The notes beneath the pieces were generated by a model that worked only from the letters and a program-made list of their open reading frames with translations, had not been told where the DNA came from and did not search any database. Made by a program: the position numbers and the translations under genes. Shown in pieces: positions 14,951 to 21,907 of a stretch of DNA of 24,205 nt. Each line of letters starts with the position of its first letter. The stretch's first letter is position 1. The DNA comes from Desulfuromonadaceae bacterium UBA5613. Lineage in GTDB: Bacteria > Desulfobacterota > Desulfuromonadia > Desulfuromonadales > UBA2197. Location: contig DIKR01000114.1 in assembly GCA_002424625.1 (NCBI GenBank), positions 1 to 24,205 of the forward strand. Reading direction: 5' to 3'.

Positions 14951-14988
14951 AAAAGGGCCGAACCTGTACGTACAGATTCAGCCCTTTT
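14951..14988. terminator. Bidirectional intrinsic terminator
   Basis: aaaagggc pairs with gccctttt, gaa with ttc, and ctgtac with gtacag, with two single mismatches; the hairpin is almost loopless at its tip. A-run on the left and T-run on the right serve both the sirtuin gene (plus) and the mscS-like gene (minus), whose stops lie 3 and 19 nt away. Confidence 0.9.
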
Positions 14989-15006
14989 CGCTCTTAAATC
15001 GCCCTG

Positions 15007-16059
15007 TCAAGAAGCGGCTTTATTCATGAACAGTGTCTGCGTCGGGTAGGCAAACTCGATCCCATTTTTTTCGAACTCGCGGAAAATAGCTAAATTTATC
15101 GATTGCTGAATATCCATGTAATGAGAATATTCGGCACTGAGGACATAATAGACCAGCTCAAAATTTAAACTGAAATCTCCAAAACCGGCAAAATGCGCCC
15201 GGTCGAAAGTGGCATCATCCTGCCTTTCGATAATTCCCTTCATCATCAGGGGGAGTTCTTCAAGTTGAGCCGCTGTTGTCTGATAAATGACGCCGACTTG
15301 AAAAACGACACGACGGCGTTCCATTCTTTTATAATTATGAATTCTTGAATTGGTCAGATCGGTATTGTGAAAGATCAGGAGTTCTCCACCAAGGGAGCGA
15401 ATCCTCGTGGTTTTAATGCCGATATGTTCCACCGTCCCCATTTTGTCTTCGATAATCAGAAAATCACCAACTTCAAAGGGACGGTCAAAAAATATAACAA
15501 AATAGTTAAACACATCACCTAAAACCGTCTGAGCCGCCAGAGCAATTGCAATCCCCCCGATCCCCAAACCAGCTATAACCGATGATATTTTAAAACCAAG
15601 GTTGTCGAGCAAAAACATCAGGCCCAGCACCCAAATGATAACGTTCAACAGAGAAGTTAATCCCTTTATCTGTTTTCCGCGATCATCGCCGTTTTCCTCT
15701 TTTATATAGTTTCTGGACAGGTGGTTTATAAAAGTGATGATTGCTTTGAGAAAGCAATAAGTCAGAATGACAACCGTCGCAACCGACAAAGCTTTTTCGA
15801 CTTTTACCGAGAAATTAAGGTTTTGCACAGAGAGGTAGAATGCACTGAAATAGGCAAGAGGAATAATTGCCTTCTCTATCCCTTCAACCAAAAGGTCGTC
15901 TAATTTCGTTACGGTATTTTTTGCCCATATACGCAGTCTGTAAATGAAGATCTTTTTAAAGATATAAACACTCAATACCCCAAGGATAAAAACCCCGAGG
16001 GACATTACGTACATCTCAACTGTGTTGCCAAAAAAAGATTGATCTGTAAAATATCCCAT
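15007..16059 (-). CDS. Mechanosensitive ion channel, MscS family
   Basis: About 350-residue membrane channel that would open under membrane tension to release solutes. It has about four hydrophobic helices (for example MSLGVFILGVLSVYIF and VIIWVLGLMFLLDNL), then the MscS pore helix and start of the beta domain: GLGIGGIAIALAAQTVLGDV and NYFVIFFDRPFEVGDFLII, followed by GTVEHIGIKTTRIR. A cytosolic alpha/beta domain closes it. I chose ATG 16059 (MGYFTDQSFFGNTVEMY) because an AAGAG-type ribosome-binding site is well spaced and relatives start near here. An ATG at 16095 lacks a Shine-Dalgarno, and a TTG at 16128 touches the upstream terminator. Monocistronic. Confidence 0.92.
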   Translation of the reverse strand: MGYFTDQSFFGNTVEMYVMSLGVFILGVLSVYIFKKIFIYRLRIWAKNTVTKLDDLLVEGIEKAIIPLAYFSAFYLSVQNLNFSVKVEKALSVATVVILTYCFLKAIITFINHLSRNYIKEENGDDRGKQIKGLTSLLNVIIWVLGLMFLLDNLGFKISSVIAGLGIGGIAIALAAQTVLGDVFNYFVIFFDRPFEVGDFLIIEDKMGTVEHIGIKTTRIRSLGGELLIFHNTDLTNSRIHNYKRMERRRVVFQVGVIYQTTAAQLEELPLMMKGIIERQDDATFDRAHFAGFGDFSLNFELVYYVLSAEYSHYMDIQQSINLAIFREFEKNGIEFAYPTQTLFMNKAAS

Positions 16060-16129
16060 AAATCCGTGCTCTTTCGTAAGCAAATTAAAATCCATCAGGA
16101 TCGCGACGAGACAGTGTGCCGGATGCAAT

Positions 16130-16169
16130 AAAGGGTCGAATCTGCCGCACTTGGCAGATTCGACCCTTT
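16130..16169 (-). terminator. Perfect 17-bp hairpin, terminator of the TPR lipoprotein gene
   Basis: aaagggtcgaatctgcc (16130-16146) pairs perfectly with 16153-16169 around a 6-nt loop. On the minus strand it ends CCCTTTATT. It lies 23 nt after the stop of the gene at 16193 and before the mscS-like gene. Confidence 0.85.
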
Positions 16170-16192
16170 GCTCTGCAAAATGTCTTCAGGGA

Positions 16193-16948
16193 TTATTGCA
16201 ACAACTTGATATGATCGAGCGCCAGGCGCGCTTCTTCCGAATCAGGGGCGATACGGATCACTTGACGGAAGGCCTGCACGGCCTGATTCTTCTTGCCGAG
16301 TTTGGCTGAAGTCAGCCCGTACTGAAACTGGACAACAGGATTATTCGGGGCCATTTTGACGACTTCCTGGTACTCCTTCAAGGCGAGATCGGTCTTGCCA
16401 AAGGCTTCATAGGCTTCGGCCAGACGCATATGCGCAGTGGCATAGCTGGAATTGATCTCCAGCGATTTCTTGTAAAAACTGATCGCCGTGAGGATGTCCC
16501 CCTTGTTGAAGTGAGCATAACCGATCCCGGCGTTGGCCACGTCCGGATTTAAAAAAAGGAGATTCTTTGACGCCAGTGTGAAGTAGAAGATGGCATCATC
16601 CCAGCGTTTCATATCAAGATAAAGAGCGCCAAGGTTATTCTGACAGATCGGCGCAAAGCTGGCGTCACTCAAGCGCAATGCCTTCTTGTAGCTCTTTTCG
16701 GCATCGTTATAGGAGCGCATCAATTGATAGGTCTGGCCCATGGAGAGGTGAATGTTCGGGTCTCCGGGGTTCGCCTCCGCAGCCAGATAAAACTCTTTCA
16801 GTGCCAGTGAATAGTTGGGCTCGCGCAGATAAGAGAGACCGAGGGTGTAATGAACTTTTCCGTCCGTGCGATCTTTGGCCGAGATACAGCCAAAGAGGGG
16901 GAGAAGGGTCGCTAGAACTAAAACAAGGGCAAGACAAGATCTCTTCAC
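16193..16948 (-). CDS. TPR-repeat lipoprotein, PilF/PilW-like layout
   Basis: 251 residues with a positively charged start, a hydrophobic stretch (LALVLVLATLLPLFGC) and lipobox LFGC, then about six TPR units: for example VHYTLGLSYLREPNYSLALK, IHLSMGQTYQLMRSYNDAEK, NLGALYLDMKRWDDAIFYFT and AHMRLAEAYEAFGKTDLALK. The layout matches PilF/PilW-type outer-membrane lipoproteins that help type IV pilus secretin assembly, but no pilus genes are nearby, so that role is only a possibility. The start is GTG at 16948 because GAGGA sits 6 nt before it; an in-frame TTG at 16984 is less likely. It is 95 nt downstream of the PfkB gene on the same strand. Confidence 0.88.
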   Translation of the reverse strand: MKRSCLALVLVLATLLPLFGCISAKDRTDGKVHYTLGLSYLREPNYSLALKEFYLAAEANPGDPNIHLSMGQTYQLMRSYNDAEKSYKKALRLSDASFAPICQNNLGALYLDMKRWDDAIFYFTLASKNLLFLNPDVANAGIGYAHFNKGDILTAISFYKKSLEINSSYATAHMRLAEAYEAFGKTDLALKEYQEVVKMAPNNPVVQFQYGLTSAKLGKKNQAVQAFRQVIRIAPDSEEARLALDHIKLLQ

Positions 16949-17043
16949 GAAAGTCCTCACAGTGGAACAGTCTGGAGTCGACAAGATGTCGGGTCAGATT
17001 GTTCCGATTCCAGGCGTCAGCCTTGATTGTTACAATTTCTTTC

Positions 17044-17952
17044 CTACCCGGCAATGAACTCTGTCATCATTTTAAACTCTTTAAAACGCACGTCAATCTC
17101 TTCTATTGTCAAACTTTTCAAGCGGTTCAAGCTGAAATCCTCAACGGTAAAGGAGGCCATGACGCTACCATAAACGATTGCCCGACGAATATTTTCCGGT
17201 TCGAGATTCTTGGTCGCTGCCAGGTAGCCCATAAAGCCGCCGGCAAAGGTGTCACCGGCACCGGTCGGATCGAAGACTTCTTCCAGAGGGTAAGCCGGGG
17301 CGGCAAAAATTTCGCCAGGGGAGAACATCAACACGCCGTATTCGCCGCGCTTAACGATCAAGGTTTTCGGCCCCATGTTCAACACTGCCCTGGCCGCCTT
17401 GATGAGGTTCGCTTCGCCGGCGAGCTGACGGGTCTCCCCTTCGTTGATCACCAACAGGTCGACCCCCTTTAAGGTTTCAAGCAGAGCCTCGCGCTTGCCG
17501 GTGATCCAGAAGTTCATCGAATCGGCAGCAATCAACCGCGGCCGCCGGACCTGGCGCAAAACTTCGCTTTGCAACTCCGGGTCGATATTGGCGAGAAAGA
17601 CGAATTCACTTTCGGCATAACCGGCGGGGAGTTCAGGGCGAAAATCGGCAAAGACATTGAGCTGGGTATCGAGGGTCTGGGCTTCGTTGAGCTCAAAACC
17701 GTAGCGCCCTTTCCAGCGGAAGGTGGCGCCGTCGGCCATGGTGACACCGGTCAGGTCGATGTTGCGCTCGCGCAGCATCTGAAGATGTTCATCCGGGAAG
17801 TCATTTCCGACCACGGCGACGAGGCGGACATCGGTAAAGTAGCTGGCTGCGACCGAGAAGAAAGTACCGGAGCCACCCAGGACTTCATCTGCTTTGCCGA
17901 AGGGGGTTTCGACCGAATCGAAGGCCATGGAACCAATTACCAGTAAACTCAT
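17044..17952 (-). CDS. PfkB-family sugar/nucleoside kinase
   Basis: 302-residue cytosolic kinase of the ribokinase (PfkB) family. N-terminal signature around LGGSGTFFSVAASYF (25-39), with VVGNDFPDEHLQML. The C-terminal ATP/anion-hole motif is DPTGAGDTFAGGFMGYLA with catalytic Asp234. NEGETRQL (170-177) is the typical family switch region. It is 23 nt downstream of the MTA phosphorylase gene, with CGGAG before the ATG, so the pair is likely an operon. That context suggests a nucleoside or pentose substrate released in methylthioadenosine/adenosine salvage, for example a ribose- or adenosine-type kinase. This is inference; family sequence alone does not fix the substrate. Confidence 0.9.
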   Translation of the reverse strand: MSLLVIGSMAFDSVETPFGKADEVLGGSGTFFSVAASYFTDVRLVAVVGNDFPDEHLQMLRERNIDLTGVTMADGATFRWKGRYGFELNEAQTLDTQLNVFADFRPELPAGYAESEFVFLANIDPELQSEVLRQVRRPRLIAADSMNFWITGKREALLETLKGVDLLVINEGETRQLAGEANLIKAARAVLNMGPKTLIVKRGEYGVLMFSPGEIFAAPAYPLEEVFDPTGAGDTFAGGFMGYLAATKNLEPENIRRAIVYGSVMASFTVEDFSLNRLKSLTIEEIDVRFKEFKMMTEFIAG

Positions 17953-17975
17953 GCAGTTAACTCCGAAAGGTCATT

Positions 17976-18842
17976 TTAATCAAGGTAGCGGCCCATAATC
18001 ACTGCCAACTTCTCTTTGGTGGCGGCCGGAATCAGTTTTTTATCGGTCATGATAGCAAATTGCAGGGCATCCTTGCAGACACAGCCCCGCTCCACTGCCA
18101 ACTGAGCAACAGCACCGGCGATAATCCTGCGCGCCATCGCCACATTCTGCTGGATAATGGCAATGATCGCTTCGATCGAGACATCGTCATGGGAGGTGTG
18201 CCAGCAGTCGTAATCGGTGGCAAGGGCGATGGTGCCGTAACAGATCTCTGCTTCCCGCGCCAGTCGCGCTTCGTTGATGTTGGTCATGCCGATGATATCG
18301 ACTCCCCAACTGCGATAAATCTGCGACTCGGCGCGGGTCGAGAATTGCGGCCCCTCCATGCACAGATAGGTGCCGCCGCGATGGACCGTCGCTCCCGCCT
18401 CCTGCGCCGCGGTGTATAGGATCGCACTGAGATCCTTGCAGACCGGATCGGCAAACTGCACATGGCCGGCAATCCCTTCACCAAAGAAGGTCATGGGGCG
18501 CTTGCCGAGAGTGCGGTCAAAGAACTGGTCAGGAATGACGATGTGGCCGGGAACGATCTCTTCCTGCATGCTGCCGACCGCCGAGACCGAGATGATCCGC
18601 TGTACGCCGAGCTTCTTCATTGCATAGATATTGGCGGTAAAGGGGACTTCCGAGGGCAGGAGGCGATGGCCGCGGCCATGACGGGGGAGAAAGACCATCT
18701 GCACCCCGTGCAGGTCGCCGGTGACCAGCACATCCGAAGTCGGACCATAGGGGGTCTCGACCACCACTTCGCGAACATTGTTCAATCCCTCGATCTCGTA
18801 AAGACCGCTGCCGCCGATGACGCCGATGACTGTTTGTGCCAT
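17976..18842 (-). CDS. mtnP: S-methyl-5'-thioadenosine phosphorylase
   Basis: 288-residue enzyme splitting methylthioadenosine with phosphate into adenine and 5-methylthioribose-1-phosphate. Family marks: VIGGSGLYEIEGL at the start, LPRHGRGHRLLPSEVPFTAN (phosphate and substrate site), ISVSAVGSMQEE, LCMEGPQFSTRAES, and ATDYDCW with Asp210 and Asp212. Asp at this place is typical of adenine-type (6-amino) phosphorylases, while guanine/hypoxanthine enzymes carry Asn. The ATG at 18842 is chosen for the GGAG 9 nt before it and the family start; an extension to 18914 reads through an intergenic repeat. It leads a pair with the PfkB kinase. Neither mtnA nor later methionine-salvage genes are in the window. 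Confidence 0.94.
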   Translation of the reverse strand: MAQTVIGVIGGSGLYEIEGLNNVREVVVETPYGPTSDVLVTGDLHGVQMVFLPRHGRGHRLLPSEVPFTANIYAMKKLGVQRIISVSAVGSMQEEIVPGHIVIPDQFFDRTLGKRPMTFFGEGIAGHVQFADPVCKDLSAILYTAAQEAGATVHRGGTYLCMEGPQFSTRAESQIYRSWGVDIIGMTNINEARLAREAEICYGTIALATDYDCWHTSHDDVSIEAIIAIIQQNVAMARRIIAGAVAQLAVERGCVCKDALQFAIMTDKKLIPAATKEKLAVIMGRYLD

Positions 18843-18866
18843 AAGATTTTTCTCCACATATTTTTT

Positions 18867-18912
18867 GTAGGGGCGATCCTCGTGATCGCCCTGGGCGAAT
18901 ACAAGATTCGCC
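18867..18912. repeat. Dispersed REP-like palindromic repeat, copy 2
   Basis: gtaggggcgatcctcgtgat followed by cgccctgggcgaatacaaga. It carries the same two blocks as 9283-9341 in the opposite orientation, without the extra 15 or so bases between them. It fills the short gap between rlmN and mtnP and contains a palindromic core gggcgatcctcgtgatcgccc. Confidence 0.75.
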
Positions 18913-18916
18913 ACTA

Positions 18917-19972
18917 CTATTCAGGCTTTGACTTTTCCAGTTTGGCCTTGAGCTGCCCGCAGGCCGCCGAAATATCCTGCCCTTTGCTCGCCCGACGCAC
19001 CGCGACGATATCACGGCTGAGGAGATAAAGCTGAAAAGCTTCGATCTGCGCCGGCTCCGGGGTGCGAAAGGTCGATCCCTCGTGTTCGTTGTAGGGGATG
19101 AGATTGACCTTGGCCTTGACCTCATGAAGGAGGGAGACAAGACGTTTGGCATCGGCGAGGGAATCGTTGACATCGCGAATCAGGATATATTCAAAGGTGA
19201 TGTACTGCCGCGGCTGCAGGGGATAGGCGCGACAGGCCGCCATCAACTCTTTGAGCGGGTAACGGCGGTTAACCGGCATCAGCACATCGCGAACCGCATC
19301 AGTGGTGGCATTGAGGGAGACGGCGAGATTAACCTTGACGCGGCGGCCAAACTCCGCCATCTCCGGCAGCAACCCGCTGGTCGAAACCGTGATCTTACGG
19401 GGTCCAAAGGCAAAACCATCGACCGCACCGAGAATCTCGATCGCCTTGACGACATTGTCGAGATTATGCAGCGGCTCCCCCATCCCCATGAAGACGATAT
19501 TGTGGATAGGGCCGTCCTTGAGAGCAGCACAAACCTGATTAACGATCTCGCCCACTTCGAGATTGCGGGTGAGGCCAAAGCCGCCGGTGAGACAGAAGGA
19601 ACACTGCATGGCACAGCCGACCTGGGTCGAGATGCAGAGGGTGCTGCGCCCTTCGAGCATGGGGATGCGCACGGTCTCGATCGTTTCGTTATCGGCGAGG
19701 CGGAAGAGATACTTGCGGGTGCCGTCGCTGCTCACCGCTACATGCTCCGGCGTCCAGTCCGAAACAAACGCCCGTGCTACCAGTTCGTTGCGCAGCTCTT
19801 TGGAGAGGTCAGTCATCGCCGCAAAGTCACAGACCCCGCGCGGATAGATCCAGCGCATGATCTGCCCGGCCCGAAAGCGCTCCTTACCGATACCGGCAAG
19901 GAAATCAGTCAGATCATTCTTGGTCAGATTTTTCAGGTCAATCAGTTGTGGCACCGGCAAAAACACCTTCAT
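18917..19972 (-). CDS. rlmN: 23S rRNA (adenine-2503-C2)-methyltransferase RlmN
   Basis: 351-residue radical SAM methyltransferase that modifies A2503 in 23S rRNA (and A37 in some tRNAs). Cluster motif CAMQCSFC (Cys120, Cys124, Cys127); Cys113 and Cys338 (in AACGQL) match the two extra catalytic cysteines of E. coli RlmN. Also present: FMGMGEPLHNLDNV, TVSTSGLLPEM and NLAVSLNA. The ATG at 19972 has no Shine-Dalgarno and lies only 16 nt after the ndk terminator stem. A GTG at 19954 has AAGGTG well placed and gives a start close to the usual IDLKNLT, so it may be the true start. The gene overlaps nothing; an intergenic repeat follows. Confidence 0.96.
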   Translation of the reverse strand: MKVFLPVPQLIDLKNLTKNDLTDFLAGIGKERFRAGQIMRWIYPRGVCDFAAMTDLSKELRNELVARAFVSDWTPEHVAVSSDGTRKYLFRLADNETIETVRIPMLEGRSTLCISTQVGCAMQCSFCLTGGFGLTRNLEVGEIVNQVCAALKDGPIHNIVFMGMGEPLHNLDNVVKAIEILGAVDGFAFGPRKITVSTSGLLPEMAEFGRRVKVNLAVSLNATTDAVRDVLMPVNRRYPLKELMAACRAYPLQPRQYITFEYILIRDVNDSLADAKRLVSLLHEVKAKVNLIPYNEHEGSTFRTPEPAQIEAFQLYLLSRDIVAVRRASKGQDISAACGQLKAKLEKSKPE

Positions 19973-19988
19973 TGTTCGCGTATTAAAA

Positions 19989-20026
19989 GGAAAAAGCCCG
20001 TGGATATTATCCCACGGGCTTTTTCC
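19989..20026 (-). terminator. Intrinsic terminator of ndk
   Basis: Perfect 15-bp stem (ggaaaaagcccgtgg with ccacgggctttttcc) around an 8-nt loop, ending on the minus strand in TTTTTCCTTTTAATA. It lies about 40 nt after the ndk stop and directly before rlmN. Confidence 0.93.
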
Positions 20027-20066
20027 ACTCAAGCTTAAACGTACTTCGCAATCGGGAACGGACGAA

Positions 20067-20480
20067 TTAAAGGAGTTCGAGACCCGAAAAGAAGTAAGGG
20101 ATTTCAAAAGCAGCTGTTTCCGGAGCATCGGAACCGTGCGTGGCATTCTCGCCGATCGAAGCGCCGAACTCTTTACGCAGAGTGTTAGCCTCGGCCTTGG
20201 CCGGATCGGTGGCGCCCATGAGGTCGCGCCACTTTTTAATGGCGCCATCCGCTTCAAGGACCATGACGACGCAGGGGCCGCTGCTCATGAAGTCGGTGAG
20301 TTCACCAAAAAAGGGACGAGCGCTGTGCACGGCGTAGAAGCCTTCGGCTTCCACCTTGCTCATGTAGAGTTTTTTAAGGCCGACAACGGTAAAACCTTCG
20401 GCGTAGATGCGGGCAAGGATGCGGCCGGCGTAGCCTTTGGCAAAGGCGTCAGGCTTGATGATGGCAAAAGTTTGTTCCAT
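20067..20480 (-). CDS. ndk: Nucleoside diphosphate kinase
   Basis: 137 residues, the normal length of bacterial Ndk, which balances nucleoside triphosphate pools by transferring a phosphate through a histidine. The start is MEQTFAIIKPDAFAKGYAGR; the active-site stretch is NATHGSDAPE with His115. Lys9 is in the usual ATP-contact position. AAGGAG precedes the ATG closely. It is its own transcription unit, with a strong terminator at its end. Nearby genes (sfsA, pyrE, purF) make this a nucleotide-metabolism neighbourhood. Confidence 0.97.
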   Translation of the reverse strand: MEQTFAIIKPDAFAKGYAGRILARIYAEGFTVVGLKKLYMSKVEAEGFYAVHSARPFFGELTDFMSSGPCVVMVLEADGAIKKWRDLMGATDPAKAEANTLRKEFGASIGENATHGSDAPETAAFEIPYFFSGLELL

Positions 20481-20568
20481 GATTATTTCTCCTTCAGAAT
20501 GATTGGCAGCTTAAAGCGCAGAACTCTTTAGCACTTTTGCCCCGTTTGAGTCAAGTTTCATCGGACGA

Positions 20569-21261
20569 TTAGAGGCAGACCGGAATGCGGACGCCGACAG
20601 AAGTCATCACTTCTGTCACGACACTGCGATAAGCAAGGACTTCGACCCCGGCCGCGGTGACCTCGCGCAGAAGTTGCCCGTAAAGAGGGTCAATGGCATC
20701 GGCGGGAGTAAAGGACGTCGCTTCAGCACGCTGGACAAGAAAGAAGATCACTGACCGATAACCCTCGGCACGCGCCCGAGCCAATTCACGAAGATGCTTC
20801 TGCCCCCGCGTAGTCACAGCATCCGGGAAGCAGGCGATTTCAGGGGACAAGCAGAGAGTGACGTTCTTAACCTCGACCAAAACCTGCTCCCCTCTTCGCT
20901 GCAGCAGAAAGTCGATGCGACTGTCATGGTAGGGGACTTCGGCCCGGACATTATAGCCGGCGAACTCAGCGATGGCCCCGGAGCGCAATCCCTCTTCGAC
21001 CACTCGATTTGTCCGATGCGTATGAGTATCGACCCAACTGCCGTTGACTTCGATGAGTTCGAGGGTCTAGGGGAGTTTGCGCAGAGGGTTGGCCGCCACA
21101 GAGATCAGGACGCGATGACCGGGGATGGCACATTGCAGCATGCTGCCGGTATTCGGGGTATGAGCAATGACGATGCGGCCGTCGTCAAGTTCGACATCGG
21201 CAAAAAAACGCTGGTAGCGTCGCAGGAGACGACCAGGATACAAGGGGGTGGGGAGCTTCAT
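20569..21261 (-). pseudogene. sfsA: SfsA (sugar fermentation stimulation protein) with in-frame amber stop
   Basis: Full-length sfsA frame (231 codons with the stop) interrupted by one TAG at codon 65 (21067-21069). The first part reads MKLPTPLYPGRLLRRYQRFF and ends NPLRKLP; the same frame continues TLELIEVNGSWVDTHTHRTN. Relatives usually have Tyr where the TAG stands, one base change from TAC or TAT. The PD-(D/E)xK-like signature is intact: SRIDFLL (Asp117) and EVKNVTL (Glu130, Lys132). The rest shows no frameshift or other stop, so the damage is recent, is a sequence error, or is read through. Reinitiation at a GTG at 21003 is conceivable. Other genes here use TAG as a normal stop. Confidence 0.85.
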
Positions 21262-21286
21262 GCTGTGTCGCTTACCTAAAAAAATC

Positions 21287-21314
21287 GCCCCCTCTTCGCG
21301 CAGGAAGAGGGGGC
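21287..21314 (-). terminator. Intrinsic terminator of the purF-pyrE operon
   Basis: gccccctcttc pairs with gaagagggggc (11 bp) around a 6-nt loop. On the minus strand the stem is followed by GATTTTTTTAGG. It lies 22 nt after the pyrE stop. Confidence 0.93.
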
Positions 21315-21336
21315 GGGATATCTATTCTCTTTGCAA

Positions 21337-21897
21337 TTAACCGACGACTTGCGACTTGGTAAAGACTGCGCGCAAAGCCAGGCTGTTTTCGCCCTCGAGA
21401 AACTCCCGAGCCCCTTCTTCGCGGTCAACAAGAGTAACGATGCCGACGACTTCCAGACCTTCGGAGCGAGCGCGCTCGACCGCTTTCATCGAGGAACCGC
21501 CGGTGGTGGTGACATCCTCGACAATCACGACGCGACTGCCGGCGGGGAGATTCTTACGCCCTTCCAGCCACTGGCCGGTGCCGTGCCCTTTTGGCTCCTT
21601 GCGGATGATAAAGGCATGGACGCTGGCGCCATCCAGGGCGGCGGCGATACTCGTCGCCGTGGCGATGGGGTCGGCACCCAGGGTCAAACCCCCGACGCCA
21701 TGAATCGGCCCGGCAAAGGCCTTGACCTCTTGCCAGAAAGCCTTGCCGACCAGCAGGCCGCCCTGTGCATGCAGACAGGTCTGCTTGCCGTCGAAATAGA
21801 AGTTGCTTTTGCGGCCGGAGGCGAGGGTCACCTCCCGCTCTTCGTAAGAAAGGTCGCGGATGATCTCCATCAAACTGTTGCGTTCCTGGCTGGTCAT
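21337..21897 (-). CDS. pyrE: Orotate phosphoribosyltransferase
   Basis: 186-residue enzyme joining orotate and PRPP to give OMP in pyrimidine synthesis. Visible motifs: ASGRKSNFYFDGKQT, the flexible loop IIRKEPKGHGTG, and the PRPP-binding motif VVIVEDVTTTGGSSMKAV. The ATG at 21897 follows AAGGAG and lies 10 nt after the purF stop, so purF and pyrE are one unit, coupling a purine and a pyrimidine PRPP-using step. A longer in-frame extension to 22089 would run through purF and is not real. A strong terminator follows. Confidence 0.96.
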   Translation of the reverse strand: MTSQERNSLMEIIRDLSYEEREVTLASGRKSNFYFDGKQTCLHAQGGLLVGKAFWQEVKAFAGPIHGVGGLTLGADPIATATSIAAALDGASVHAFIIRKEPKGHGTGQWLEGRKNLPAGSRVVIVEDVTTTGGSSMKAVERARSEGLEVVGIVTLVDREEGAREFLEGENSLALRAVFTKSQVVG

Positions 21898-21907
21898 GAA
21901 ATTCTCC

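Noticed and set aside
16130..16169. Perfect hairpin as a mobile repeat
   Set aside because: Its position just after a stop codon, the 6-nt loop and following T-rich end fit an intrinsic terminator better.
19082..20038. 318-residue plus-strand open frame
   Set aside because: Antisense to rlmN and runs through the ndk terminator; no recognisable domain.
21067..21069. TAG in sfsA as evidence for pyrrolysine or general amber recoding
   Set aside because: nfeD, rlmN and the flavodoxin gene end in TAG at sensible places, so TAG acts as a stop here; a point nonsense change is simpler.
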